Counted from the first letter of the stretch, positions 1 through 8,457 are shown. The stretch is 15,002 nucleotides of DNA from an uncultured Oscillospiraceae bacterium (GCA_900754605.1 CAAEDK010000106.1:1-15002), one strand, 5' to 3'. Translations and numbers: made by a program. The notes: generated by a model from the sequence alone, not told the origin.

Positions 1-28
1 AAAACGTCCCAAGAAAGGATTGGATTTG

Positions 29-1882
29 ATGCAAGAAGTAAAAAAGCCCTCCAAGCGGCCGCTGATCTGCTACTATTTAGCGGCCCTGCTGATCCTGATG
101 ATCCTAAACATGACCTTATTCCCCGCCGTACTGGAAAAGCCGGTACAGGATGTGACCTATGACCAGTTCATGTCCATGACCTATGACCATAATGTAGGTC
201 AGGTGGAAATCGAGGGGGATGAGATCACCTTTACCGACAAGGCCGCCGAACATATCTATCGCACCACTGTAACAAACGATCCCGGCCGGACAGACCGCCT
301 GTTCGAAAACGGCGCCCAATTTCAGGAGATCGACACCCAACCTGGTCTGCTTACCTCGATCCTGGTGGGGTGGGTACTCCCCCTGCTGCCCTTCCTGCTG
401 ATTGGCTATTTCCTCAACCGCCGGATGAAAAAAGCCATGGGCGGGGATGGCATGATGTTCGGCATGGGGGGCGGCTCCGGAGCCAAGGTGTACGTCCCCT
501 CCTCCACCGGGATCCGCTTTGCTGATGTGGCCGGTGAGGACGAGGCCAAGGAACTGCTCAGTGAGATCGTGGATTTCCTCCACGACCCGGAGAAATACCG
601 CCAAATCGGCGCCAAGCTTCCTAAGGGCGCTCTGCTGGTAGGCCCTCCGGGTACTGGTAAGACCCTGCTGGCCAAGGCCGTAGCCGGCGAGGCCAACGTC
701 CCATTCTTCTCCATCGCCGGCTCGGAATTTGTGGAAATGTTCGTAGGCCGGGGTGCCGCTAAGGTCCGCGACCTATTCAAGCAGGCCAACGAAAAAGCTC
801 CTTGTATCGTGTTCATTGATGAGATTGATACCATCGGAAAGAAGCGCGATGGACAAGTCGGCGGCAACGATGAGCGGGAGCAGACCCTGAATCAGCTGCT
901 CACCGAGATGGACGGCTTTGACGGATCCAAGGGCGTGGTGGTACTGGCCGCCACAAACCGTCCTGACAGCCTGGATCCTGCCCTGCTGCGGCCCGGCCGT
1001 TTTGACCGGCGCATCCCAGTGGAACTGCCCGATCTTCAGGGACGAATCGAAATTTTGAAAGTCCATGCAAAGAAGATTCGCTTGGCAGAAGATGTGAATT
1101 TTGAGCCTATTGCTAAGACGGCAGCCGGAGCCTCTGGCGCAGAACTGGCCAACATTGTCAACGAGGCCGCCCTCCGGGCGGTGCGCAGCGGACGCCAGTT
1201 TGCCACTCAGGAAGATCTCCAGGAGAGTGTAGAAGTCGTCATCGCCGGCTATCAGAAGAAGAGCCGGGTGCTCTCCGACCAGGAAAAAAAGATTGTGGCC
1301 TACCACGAAACAGGCCATGCTCTAGTAGCTGCCCTGCAGTCCCATTCGGCTCCAGTACAGAAAATCACCATTATCCCCCGTACTTCCGGCGCCCTTGGCT
1401 ATACCCTTCAGGTGGATGAGGGAGACCATTTCCTCATGTCCCGGGAGGAACTGCTGAACAAGATCGCCACCTACACCGGTGGACGGGCCGCAGAGGAACT
1501 TGTGTTCCACTCGGTGACTACCGGCGCCTCCAACGATATCGAGCAGGCCACCAAGCTGGCCCGGGCCATGATCTCCCGCTTCGGGATGTCTGAGGAGTTC
1601 GGCTTTGTCGCCTTTGAGACAGTAAACAACCAGTATCTGGGAGGCGACACCTCTCTCGCCTGTTCTCCAGAGACCCAGGCACGGATGGATCAAAAGGTTA
1701 CGGAACTTGTCTCCCAGCAATACCGCCGGGCTGCGGAGTTACTGCGGGCCAACGAAGGAAAGCTGCACCAATTGGCTGGTTACCTTTACGAGCACGAAAC
1801 CATCACCGGCGAGGAATTCATGGAGATCCTCTCTCAGGCGGCTCCCGAACTGGAGGCCCCAGCAGATCATATAGAGACATAA
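29..1882 (+). CDS. ftsH: ATP-dependent zinc metalloprotease FtsH
   Basis: Membrane-anchored AAA+ protease that extracts and degrades misfolded or short-lived membrane and cytosolic proteins as a hexamer. The 617-residue protein has the full family layout: a transmembrane segment near residues 12-35, a short extracytoplasmic domain, a second membrane segment near 106-128, and a Gly/Met-rich linker. The AAA module follows, with Walker A GPPGTGKT (205-212), Walker [10 protein letters not shown] (259-267) and the second region of homology [20 protein letters not shown] (308-327). The peptidase domain has the zinc motif HETGH (426-430) and a likely third zinc ligand Asp near 503. The pore segment reads [10 protein letters not shown] rather than the usual FVGVGASRVR, a small deviation. 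I chose the ATG at 29 because AAAGGA at 14-19 sits 9 bases upstream; an in-frame TTG at 20 touches that site. The gene ends inside a shared terminator. Its upstream neighbour is outside the window. Confidence 0.97.
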   Translation: MQEVKKPSKRPLICYYLAALLILMILNMTLFPAVLEKPVQDVTYDQFMSMTYDHNVGQVEIEGDEITFTDKAAEHIYRTTVTNDPGRTDRLFENGAQFQEIDTQPGLLTSILVGWVLPLLPFLLIGYFLNRRMKKAMGGDGMMFGMGGGSGAKVYVPSSTGIRFADVAGEDEAKELLSEIVDFLHDPEKYRQIGAKLPKGALLVGPPGTGKTLLAKAVAGEANVPFFSIAGSEFVEMFVGRGAAKVRDLFKQANEKAPCIVFIDEIDTIGKKRDGQVGGNDEREQTLNQLLTEMDGFDGSKGVVVLAATNRPDSLDPALLRPGRFDRRIPVELPDLQGRIEILKVHAKKIRLAEDVNFEPIAKTAAGASGAELANIVNEAALRAVRSGRQFATQEDLQESVEVVIAGYQKKSRVLSDQEKKIVAYHETGHALVAALQSHSAPVQKITIIPRTSGALGYTLQVDEGDHFLMSREELLNKIATYTGGRAAEELVFHSVTTGASNDIEQATKLARAMISRFGMSEEFGFVAFETVNNQYLGGDTSLACSPETQARMDQKVTELVSQQYRRAAELLRANEGKLHQLAGYLYEHETITGEEFMEILSQAAPELEAPADHIET

Positions 1883-1918
1883 AAGTCACCCCCCCGGCCA
1901 AGCCGGGGGGGTGACTTT
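1882..1918. terminator. Bidirectional terminator between ftsH and the SLH gene
   Basis: A perfect 17-base-pair stem (1882-1898 with 1902-1918) closes on a 3-base CAA loop. The stem has a GC core of seven C opposite seven G and an AAA/TTT base, so it yields a U-run on either strand. It follows the ftsH stop directly and lies 31 bases past the stop of the convergent SLH gene, so it should end both transcripts. Confidence 0.93.
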
Positions 1919-1948
1919 ACTGCTTTATAGGGGCTTTTTGCTGCCAAC

Positions 1949-4900
1949 TCACTGCGCGTTCCGATACATAAAGGTCATGATCTGGGCGCGAGTGCAATCG
2001 GCATCAGGGCTGAACCTGTCACTGCTGGTGCCTGCGGTGATGCCTTCGGATACAGCCCAGCGTACCGCTTCAGCGTAGTAGGTGCTGCCATCCACATCTG
2101 CAAAGTTCATAGCGTAGTTCACCACAGGAGAGCCGTTGGCCCGCCACAGGAAGGTAACCGTCTGAGCACGGGTCAGGACGGCATCAGGGCTGAACGTAGT
2201 GGCCGTTGTACCGCTGGTGATGCCCTTTTCTGCGGCCCACAAAACCGCATCATAGTAGTAGGCATCTGCGCTTACATCGGTAAAGGAATTGACCTTAGCA
2301 GCCTTCGGAGAACCGTTGGCCCGCCACAGGAAGGTGACCATTTGAGCACGTGTGCAGGAAGCGTTGGGACTAAAGGTGGTGGCTGTTGTGCCAGAGGTAA
2401 TTCCCTGATCCACAGCCCACAGCACTGCGTTGTAGTAATAGTCGCTCTTAGTGACATCAGAGAATCGGCCTTCAAGTGCAGTTTCCACCTGTTTGAAGCT
2501 GGCATCTACAGTGACCTTGGAACCAGGCATAGTGAAGGAGAACTTGCCGTTCCCCAGGTCCTTGAGCTTCATGGCATTGCCGTTCTTGTCGGTAACAACC
2601 AGCTCATTCAGAACGTAACCCTTGTCAGCTTTTACGGTGACCGTTACAGTGTCGCCCTTGTCAGCGCGCTTAGGGGTAACGATCACAGAGCCATTTTTGA
2701 CCGTATCTACGGATACGGGATAATCGCCGCTGGAACTGCTGGAACCTCCACTGCCGGAACTGTCCTTGTGCCACTGGGCGGTAAAGATAGTATTCTTGGT
2801 GATGGTAACTGTGGCGCCGGCCTCATAGGTGTCCGAACCGTCAGACCAGCCGAGGAATGTATAGCCATTTTTACTGGGCGTGTCAGGCAAGGTATACTTA
2901 CCGCTGACAATTTCCTGTTTTACCACGACGTCGCCGTTCTTGACCGTGACGATGTACTTGTTGGCACGGGTCTGAACGATCTCACCAGTTACATAGGAGT
3001 TCTCGATGGTCACGGTTCCCTCGCCCACATAGATTGTTTGCTGACCAGCGTCCTGGCCGTTTCCATTGCCAGTCAGAGTCAAAGTGGAATTCTCCACGGT
3101 CAGCTGTCCGTTATCATTCTTCAGCTGGACCGCACCCTTGCCCTGATAGGCAGGATTTGTCTCCAGGTTGGGAGATGTTGCACTGTTGGTCACAGAGACA
3201 TTTGCGTTGTTCAGCAAGGTGATCTCAGAGGCATAGATCCCGGTGTAGCCCGCTTGATCAACGGTAACAGTCGCATTGTCCACGGTGATCTTCTCAACAC
3301 TCAGGCCGTGGGTGCCGCAATTCCCAATCGACACCTTCGAGTCCTTGATTTCCCAGATCCCGCCGTTGGAGAAGTGGCCCTTAATGCCATCGGCAGTAAT
3401 CGTAGAACCACCAATTACAGTGACCTTGGCATTCTCGCCGCCTTGCATCACAAAGCCATTCGCCACATTGCTCAGGGTGATCACGGACTTGTTTGCAAGC
3501 TTCAAAGTTCCGTACACATCAATAGCATCACCCTTGTCCGCAGCTCGGTCTGCTCCAGTGATATCAAGTTTTACACCATCCAGAGTGACCGTGGTGTTTT
3601 CGGTGATTTGGAGCGCCTGAGAACGGTTGGTCGCAGTCTCTGGCATGGTGATGGAGATTACCTTGTGATTTCCATTGATTGTAATACTCTTGTGGATACC
3701 CAACAGAGAAATGTTGCTTCCGCTTACCGGATCGGAGCCATTCAATTTGTCCAGAGTATCAATGTCTGCCAACAAGGTGACCGTATCACCGGGGGTGGCG
3801 GCAGTGATAGCATCCTGAAGGGTCGCATAGGTTTTGCTGCCAACCATGGCTACCTGACCTTCCGTGGGGGAAGTGTTGATCATTTCGCCGTTCACGGTAG
3901 AGTTTACAATGGTGGCACCGATGGGGGCGCTGCCGGAGGCAATGGTGCTGTCCACAATTCCCATACTGCCACTGTCCTCAGCTTTGGTAACACTTTCGGT
4001 GACGGTAGTTTTATTCAGACTTACGCTGCCGGTACCGCTCTGGGCAACGGTACCCTCAACGGTTACCTCGTTCAGGTTTACACTGCCGAATCCGTCGGCC
4101 TTTACGTCGCCTTTTAAGACTGTGTTTTGTACGTTGACGGAGACAGCATTGCTGCCGTCAGCAGGATTCTTCTGCGGATTGCTCTCATATACTGCGGCAC
4201 CGCCAGAAATAGTTCCGCCGTTGATATTTACCTGGATAGGCTTTTTAGTCGTATGTTGGACAATGGCGATACCGGTGTTGGTGCTGGTTGTGCCATTGCC
4301 ATTGGGATCGGCTGTGGGTTCGCCGCTGCCGCCCGTGATAGTACCGCCGTTGACGGTTAGGCTGCCAGCACGCATCTCGATTCCTGTATTGCCTGTGATG
4401 GTACCGCCGTGAATGGTCAGGGTTCCAACCTGAGGATGGTAGATGGCCGCACTTTGGTCAGAAGTAAGTACAGCAGTTGGCTCCACGGTAAATACGGTAT
4501 CGCCCAGACCTTCGCTGCCATTACCACCCAGGGCGGCATTGGGGCCGGCATGAATCTTGCCCGCAACTGTGATCGTTTTTCCGTGGTTGGTACCAAAAGC
4601 TCCCACACCGTATGTGTCCGGAGCTTCAATGGTGACGTCCTTGCCAATCACAAGCCCGGCCGCCTTTGTTTCGCTGTTATCGCCGACCCGGATCACAGAA
4701 CTAGTGTCAACAAGTGTGCCATTTGGGGGTTTGATACTGGTAACAGTACCGTTTCCAGTCAGATTCAGGATTCCAGACTTAACATGAAATACACGGCAGT
4801 CATTGCCGGTGAGGGTGTGGTTGCCAAGGTCGAGGGTAACATTGTTCTTGATAACGATAGGGGTACTGATCTCCATATCGTCCTCCAGCACCATGATGTC

Positions 4901-6169
4901 ACCGTCAGCCACACCGATATTGCCGGGAACGGGGTTGAAAAATGCGTTCAGGGCAGCAGAGGTAGAGGGACGGAACATCCTGCTTCCATCTGCATTATAT
5001 TCATAGACATAAGAACGATAATCTGCAGGTCTGGATTCCTGAGGAGTATCTGCCCAGGCCCAATAACTGACGGCGGGTGTACCTGCTGGCAACACAACAC
5101 TCGCATCAGCGACATCGACGACCACGATCTTATTGCTTCCAGTCATAAATTGGTTGTCTGTCAAATTGAGCGGATGGCCTGCTTTACCTGCAACTTGGAT
5201 AAAATGTTCAAATTGATCAAAATTGAAGGTGTTATCCATCACTTTGGCATTTTGAGTTTTCTGGAAATAAAATGCTCCCGCATTATCAAACGTATTTCCG
5301 GAAATCAAAAAGTCATGATTGGCCGCGTCCGTAGTGGTAATACAAGTCGCTTCCTGACCGGAACCGCCTGCATCTACATTCACACTGTAAACATGATTGA
5401 CAAAGGTGTTCTTCTGAATGGTGACTGTACCGTTGATGCTGGGCAGCATGGTGCGGAATGCGCCTTCAAAACGGTTGTTTGTGAATGTGAAGCTGCCGCT
5501 TTCGCCCTGGGTGTCCATAGAAAGGCCGAAAGACCACTCGGACGCATTTTCTGTCACAGTATTCTGTCCTTCATTCATGAAGAGGCAGTTATTGATCAAG
5601 ATCGCAGCGTTATTGCCGTTTAAGACCTTCGAAACGGTTTTTGACGTCTCTACACAGGGATACTTGACCGTGACGTTCTCCATCGTGATATGGTTTTCTT
5701 TTGTACTGCCGATTGTAAAAAACACTTGGTTATTTTGAGCAGCAGTAAGAACAACATTCCGGAGGGTGCCATTCTGTAGATCGACAACACCAGTGATCGT
5801 GTTCTTCTGTCCATCGATGGTCACAGGCTGATCGATTACCAGGCTTTGAGACAGCGTGATGCTATTTTTCAAAACAATCTCCGCTTGCGCCTGAGTGACA
5901 GCCTGTCTCAGTCCCGCTTCATCCAGCACTTCTATTGTCTTGACTGCGGTATGAGCAGCATTGTTATCTGTAACAGATACTGTCTGGTCATCAAGAAGAG
6001 GCTCATTTTCAGGATTTGCTCCTGTTTGGATGCTTGAGCCCTCCGTGATGGTGGAGGTCGGTTGCTGCACTTCTGGGTCAACTGTGGATTCCGCAGCCGT
6101 TGCAACTGTTGGAAGAAGCGACAGCACCATTGTCAATGCCAGAGAAATGGAAAGTAGCCGTTTTTTCAT
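1949..6169 (-). CDS. Secreted beta-helix surface protein with C-terminal SLH domains
   Basis: A 1406-residue exported protein probably anchored to the cell wall. Residues 1-26 form a classic signal peptide (MKKRLLS, hydrophobic core, cleavage near TATAA). About residues 75-345, 420-765 and 775-1065 are rich in Asn/Gly/Thr/Val repeats such as VNGGTITGGSG and IHGGTITGNTG, the pattern of right-handed parallel beta-helix folds. Residues 1072-1135 match the InlB B-repeat (Listeria-Bacteroides) type, with GYTFLGWSDG and TIFTAQW. A Ser/Gly linker (1137-1148) leads to a second small beta-repeat (1150-1229) and three S-layer homology domains (about 1234-1283, 1294-1346, 1355-1403), each with an FSDV/FTDV/FADV start and a GITSGT or GITAGT core. 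SLH domains bind pyruvylated secondary wall polymer. The ATG is preceded by AAGGAGAAGGAG. The ligand or substrate is unknown; an adhesin or glycan-binding role is inference. Confidence 0.9.
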   Translation of the reverse strand: MKKRLLSISLALTMVLSLLPTVATAAESTVDPEVQQPTSTITEGSSIQTGANPENEPLLDDQTVSVTDNNAAHTAVKTIEVLDEAGLRQAVTQAQAEIVLKNSITLSQSLVIDQPVTIDGQKNTITGVVDLQNGTLRNVVLTAAQNNQVFFTIGSTKENHITMENVTVKYPCVETSKTVSKVLNGNNAAILINNCLFMNEGQNTVTENASEWSFGLSMDTQGESGSFTFTNNRFEGAFRTMLPSINGTVTIQKNTFVNHVYSVNVDAGGSGQEATCITTTDAANHDFLISGNTFDNAGAFYFQKTQNAKVMDNTFNFDQFEHFIQVAGKAGHPLNLTDNQFMTGSNKIVVVDVADASVVLPAGTPAVSYWAWADTPQESRPADYRSYVYEYNADGSRMFRPSTSAALNAFFNPVPGNIGVADGDIMVLEDDMEISTPIVIKNNVTLDLGNHTLTGNDCRVFHVKSGILNLTGNGTVTSIKPPNGTLVDTSSVIRVGDNSETKAAGLVIGKDVTIEAPDTYGVGAFGTNHGKTITVAGKIHAGPNAALGGNGSEGLGDTVFTVEPTAVLTSDQSAAIYHPQVGTLTIHGGTITGNTGIEMRAGSLTVNGGTITGGSGEPTADPNGNGTTSTNTGIAIVQHTTKKPIQVNINGGTISGGAAVYESNPQKNPADGSNAVSVNVQNTVLKGDVKADGFGSVNLNEVTVEGTVAQSGTGSVSLNKTTVTESVTKAEDSGSMGIVDSTIASGSAPIGATIVNSTVNGEMINTSPTEGQVAMVGSKTYATLQDAITAATPGDTVTLLADIDTLDKLNGSDPVSGSNISLLGIHKSITINGNHKVISITMPETATNRSQALQITENTTVTLDGVKLDITGADRAADKGDAIDVYGTLKLANKSVITLSNVANGFVMQGGENAKVTVIGGSTITADGIKGHFSNGGIWEIKDSKVSIGNCGTHGLSVEKITVDNATVTVDQAGYTGIYASEITLLNNANVSVTNSATSPNLETNPAYQGKGAVQLKNDNGQLTVENSTLTLTGNGNGQDAGQQTIYVGEGTVTIENSYVTGEIVQTRANKYIVTVKNGDVVVKQEIVSGKYTLPDTPSKNGYTFLGWSDGSDTYEAGATVTITKNTIFTAQWHKDSSGSGGSSSSSGDYPVSVDTVKNGSVIVTPKRADKGDTVTVTVKADKGYVLNELVVTDKNGNAMKLKDLGNGKFSFTMPGSKVTVDASFKQVETALEGRFSDVTKSDYYYNAVLWAVDQGITSGTTATTFSPNASCTRAQMVTFLWRANGSPKAAKVNSFTDVSADAYYYDAVLWAAEKGITSGTTATTFSPDAVLTRAQTVTFLWRANGSPVVNYAMNFADVDGSTYYAEAVRWAVSEGITAGTSSDRFSPDADCTRAQIMTFMYRNAQ
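2133..2335 (-). repeat. Near-identical DNA repeats encoding SLH domains 1 and 2
   Basis: A 23-base string (2133-2155) recurs exactly at 2313-2335, 180 bases apart. Both copies encode the conserved TFLWRANGSP segment at the end of an SLH domain, and the flanking GITSGTTATTFSP codons are also nearly the same. The nucleotide identity points to recent duplication or gene conversion between SLH1 and SLH2; SLH3 is more diverged. Confidence 0.8.
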
Positions 6170-6254
6170 AGTCTCCTTCTCCTTTGTAATATTCGTACCA
6201 ACAGTTTGTAAAATAGCAGATACTGTGTTACAAGCTGCTGAAAATACTGAATTT

Positions 6255-6283
6255 ATGATACATCATATACCCAAAAAATGCAA
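6255..6283 (-). promoter_or_regulatory. Sigma-A-type promoter of the SLH gene
   Basis: On the minus strand, TTGCAT (6278-6283) and TATCAT (6255-6260) are separated by exactly 17 bases, placing the start near 6248 and giving a 5' leader of about 80 bases. The -10 region overlaps a palindrome, ATGAT-GT-ATCAT on the minus strand, that could be a repressor site (inference). Confidence 0.6.
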
Positions 6284-6434
6284 TCTAAACGTCTGCGATT
6301 TTACAGAAGAATGGCCGAAAACCCCATTACTGGCTTCAAAATAGATCGTTTGAAGGGCATAGATGCAAAATCAGCAAAAGCCCTTTCGCGGGGAGTGCCC
6401 CCATCCCACGCTGATCTATTCGTCAGGGCATAGA

Positions 6435-7751
6435 CTAAACTTCCGAAGTGCGGCAAGGCTTCTTCGTCAGTGCGAAGAAAAAAACAAGGATCTCTGTGGC
6501 GGGATATGCCAGCCATACACCAGTCATTCCCCAAAGGCTGGAAAGGAACCACGCCATGGGAATCAACACGAAAAAGCTGCGCAGAACAGAGATGATTTGT
6601 GCCGGAAGTGGATGGTTGATGGAAATATAATAAGTAGACAGGACAATGTTGAATCCGATGAATGGGCATGCCATAAAGTAAAGTTTTAATCCTGGAACCG
6701 CATAACCGGCCAGAATGAGATCCTGTTCCCGGTTAAAAACAGAAACCAGCTGGGGCGTATAGAAGAAAATGATCGCATAGATCGTCAGAGAAAGCAGAAT
6801 GGATGTTATCAGGGCGGCGCGCAGAAGTATCTGTACCTGACCGTGCTTGCCGGCCCCGTGATACTGACTGATCAAGGGCTGCATCCCTTGTGATAAACCG
6901 GTATACAGCGCAATGACGACCAGAGAGATCACACTGATGACGCCAAAGGCTGCAACCCCTACGTTTCCGGAGATTCTCAAAATAATGGAGTTGAATAAAA
7001 ACATCACAATACCGGATGCGGCCTCCGTTAAAAATGGAGGAGTACCATTGGACAGGATTGTCCCTGTATTTCGTTTTACTTGGGCAGGATCTGGCCTTGT
7101 CAGATGGAAGCCATTCTTTTTTTTCACAAAATACGGCAGCAATACAAGCATACTGATCACCGGAGAAAGTCCAGTCGCAAGAGCGGCTCCGAAGATCCCC
7201 ATACGAAGAGGAAAAATGAACAAGTAATCCAAAATAATATTGGAGAAACTGCCTGTTATCATGGCGGCCATGGAAAGAGATGGAGCACCATCATTTCGGA
7301 CAAAACTTTGAAGGACATGGTTGAGCATGAATGCAGGGGCAAACACCATCAGCACTTTCAGATACAGATTGGTGATCTCAAATACCTGACTGTCGGCTCC
7401 GAGAATCTTGACCAGGTGATGAGAGGCGAAAACCCCAGAACAAAAGAATAGCGATGCAAATACAAGAACCAGGATCAAGGCGTTTGTAAATACTTGGTCT
7501 GCAGCTTTGGGTTCGTCGCAGCTTTTCAGAATGGAGAAACGTGAACTGCTGCCAATGCCAATCATCAGTCCAGCCCCGCTTATAATACAGAATACAGGAA
7601 ACGCAAGATTCAACGCAGTAAGTCCATTGGTCCCAATGTCGGCAGACACAAAAAAGGTGTCTGCCAATGTATAGCAGGAATAGGCGATTTGTCCCAAGAT
7701 ATTGAATGAAACATACTTTAGAAAATCTCTGAAAACCTGTTTGTTGTTCAT
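6435..7751 (-). CDS. MATE family multidrug efflux transporter (MepA-like)
   Basis: A 438-residue, very hydrophobic protein with about 12 transmembrane helices in two related halves, the size and shape of MATE antiporters that expel cationic drugs and dyes using a sodium or proton gradient. Family-like signatures include TLADTFFVS in helix 1, LTALNLAFPV in helix 2, GIGSSSRFSI, and VRNDGAPSLSM, similar to the RNDG-containing segment of MepA-type pumps. I placed the start at the ATG at 7751 because AGGAGG lies 4 bases upstream (7756-7761). The frame stays open upstream to a TTG at 7871, but that extension is encoded by the promoter and terminator hairpin and is almost certainly not translated. 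The pump is probably transcribed alone, since the downstream SLH gene has its own promoter. Substrate is not deducible from sequence. Confidence 0.92.
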   Translation of the reverse strand: MNNKQVFRDFLKYVSFNILGQIAYSCYTLADTFFVSADIGTNGLTALNLAFPVFCIISGAGLMIGIGSSSRFSILKSCDEPKAADQVFTNALILVLVFASLFFCSGVFASHHLVKILGADSQVFEITNLYLKVLMVFAPAFMLNHVLQSFVRNDGAPSLSMAAMITGSFSNIILDYLFIFPLRMGIFGAALATGLSPVISMLVLLPYFVKKKNGFHLTRPDPAQVKRNTGTILSNGTPPFLTEAASGIVMFLFNSIILRISGNVGVAAFGVISVISLVVIALYTGLSQGMQPLISQYHGAGKHGQVQILLRAALITSILLSLTIYAIIFFYTPQLVSVFNREQDLILAGYAVPGLKLYFMACPFIGFNIVLSTYYISINHPLPAQIISVLRSFFVLIPMAWFLSSLWGMTGVWLAYPATEILVFFFALTKKPCRTSEV

Positions 7752-7782
7752 ATAGCCTCCTGTGTCTATTTGAAATCGAGAT

Positions 7783-7825
7783 AAAAAGCGCTCCCAGATG
7801 CAAGTAGCCTTTGCATCCGGGAGCG
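7783..7825 (-). terminator. Promoter-proximal terminator hairpin in the MATE leader (putative attenuator)
   Basis: On the minus strand, arms 7825-7811 and 7803-7789 form a 15-base-pair stem (one G-U pair) with a 7-base loop AGGCTAC, followed by CTTTTTAT. This is a full intrinsic terminator lying between the MATE promoter and its ribosome-binding site. It starts only about ten bases after the predicted transcription start, so full-length MATE mRNA requires readthrough. The loop AGGCTA is repeated in the ribosome-binding region (AGGAGGCTAT). Confidence 0.8.
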
Positions 7826-7842
7826 TTTCAAACCGTGATGAT

Positions 7843-7871
7843 ATCATAACATAGATGTCAGCAAAGAGCAA
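7843..7871 (-). promoter_or_regulatory. Sigma-A-type promoter of the MATE gene
   Basis: On the minus strand, TTGCTC (7866-7871) and TATGAT (7843-7848) are separated by 17 bases. The predicted start is near 7836, about 85 bases before the MATE ATG. The -10 region overlaps the palindrome ATGATATCAT (7838-7847). Confidence 0.6.
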
Positions 7872-8052
7872 GATGTGATCTCACGCTTGGCATGGAACCC
7901 CTTGTTCGGGTGTTTTTTGACCGCCTGGATATGACGGCTGGTACAGCCCTCCCCTCCACGGCTGCGGCAAACTTCTCGATGACGCTTCGTTTCCGTCTTT
8001 CAGATTCCGCTCCCCCACCGGTTTGTATGTTGTCGTTGACAAAGATAACATA
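7872..8052. other. Gene-free stretch between the MATE promoter and the small-ORF terminator
   Basis: No ORF here has a credible start or ribosome-binding site. Two minus-strand frames carry short protein-like runs (for example KRSVIEKFAAAVEGRA in one and SRHIQAVKKHPNKGFHAKRE in another), which could be the frameshifted remnant of a lost gene. I do not recognise a family. Confidence 0.35.
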
Positions 8053-8094
8053 AAAAATCGGACGAACCGTTTCACAGCGGCTCGCCCGATTTTT
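8053..8094 (-). terminator. Intrinsic terminator after the 36-codon small ORF
   Basis: Arms 8094-8078 and 8069-8053 (17 bases each) pair around an 8-base loop. The two imperfect positions are G-U pairs on the minus strand but A-C mismatches on the plus strand, so the hairpin is built for minus-strand RNA. A run of six U follows (8057-8052). It lies 88 bases past the small ORF stop. Confidence 0.85.
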
Positions 8095-8182
8095 ATCAGC
8101 CAAAATTCAGAATATCGTGAGTTCCAAGCGCCCCAGTTTTCTGGCACCATTGGCCACTGCTCCGGCGCAGCAGGCAGAATCC

Positions 8183-8293
8183 TCAGCGGTCGCTCACCCA
8201 CCAGGATTCCCCCTGAAAAATCAGGTCATCCAGGTCTCGGGGCGTGCGCTGCCCCTCCTCCGGTGTGATCGTCCGTACTGCATTGTCATCCAT
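8183..8293 (-). CDS. Small hypothetical protein, 36 residues
   Basis: A 36-residue ORF starting MDDNAVRTITPEEGQRTP and ending GESWWVSDR, acidic at the N-terminus, with no membrane segment. GGAGGA (8301-8306) lies 7 bases before the ATG, an excellent ribosome-binding site, and a strong same-strand terminator follows, so it looks like a short transcription unit of its own or the tail of the ECF sigma operon. I do not recognise a family. Reading on past its TGA in the same frame gives another 28 codons to the next stop, and a -1 shifted frame remains open through the terminator, so it might instead be the surviving 5' end of a truncated gene. The translation signals make expression plausible; the function is unknown. 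Confidence 0.5.
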   Translation of the reverse strand: MDDNAVRTITPEEGQRTPRDLDDLIFQGESWWVSDR

Positions 8294-8327
8294 GGGTCAT
8301 TCCTCCGTGTTTATATTTCATCTGAAC

Positions 8328-8344
8328 CCGACCTGTTTGGTCGG
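8328..8344. promoter_or_regulatory. Inverted repeat upstream of the small ORF
   Basis: CCGACC-TGTTT-GGTCGG is a perfect 6-base inverted repeat with a 5-base spacer, 35 bases upstream of the small ORF start. A weak promoter-like pair (TTGTCC, 16 bases, TATACC on the minus strand) lies just upstream of it. The repeat could be an operator or a small leader hairpin; no U-run follows, so it is not a terminator. Confidence 0.35.
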
Positions 8345-8457
8345 TATACAGACTACTATATGCGGGACAACCCAGGATATGTGCCGAATTTTGTACACCG
8401 AAAGGAAAAATTTTTGATTCTCTCTGCGGATAACGTCAAGTCTTGTCCAAACACCGT

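Noticed and set aside
2342..4117. A 591-codon plus-strand open frame antisense to the SLH gene
   Set aside because: It lies wholly within the SLH gene on the other strand, has no ribosome-binding site or recognisable domain, and its low-complexity look mirrors the repetitive codons of the real gene.
6301..6434. Terminator for the MATE gene formed by AAGGGC and GCCCTT
   Set aside because: The stem is only 6 bases with a loop of about 21 and no U-run, so it is not a convincing intrinsic terminator.
7752..7871. N-terminal extension of the MATE protein to the TTG at 7871
   Set aside because: The extension is encoded by the promoter and terminator hairpin, lacks a ribosome-binding site, and does not belong to the MATE fold; the ATG at 7751 has AGGAGG.
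8183..8293. Selenocysteine readthrough of the small ORF TGA
   Set aside because: No SECIS-like hairpin is evident right after the TGA, and the sequence beyond shows no redox-type motif.
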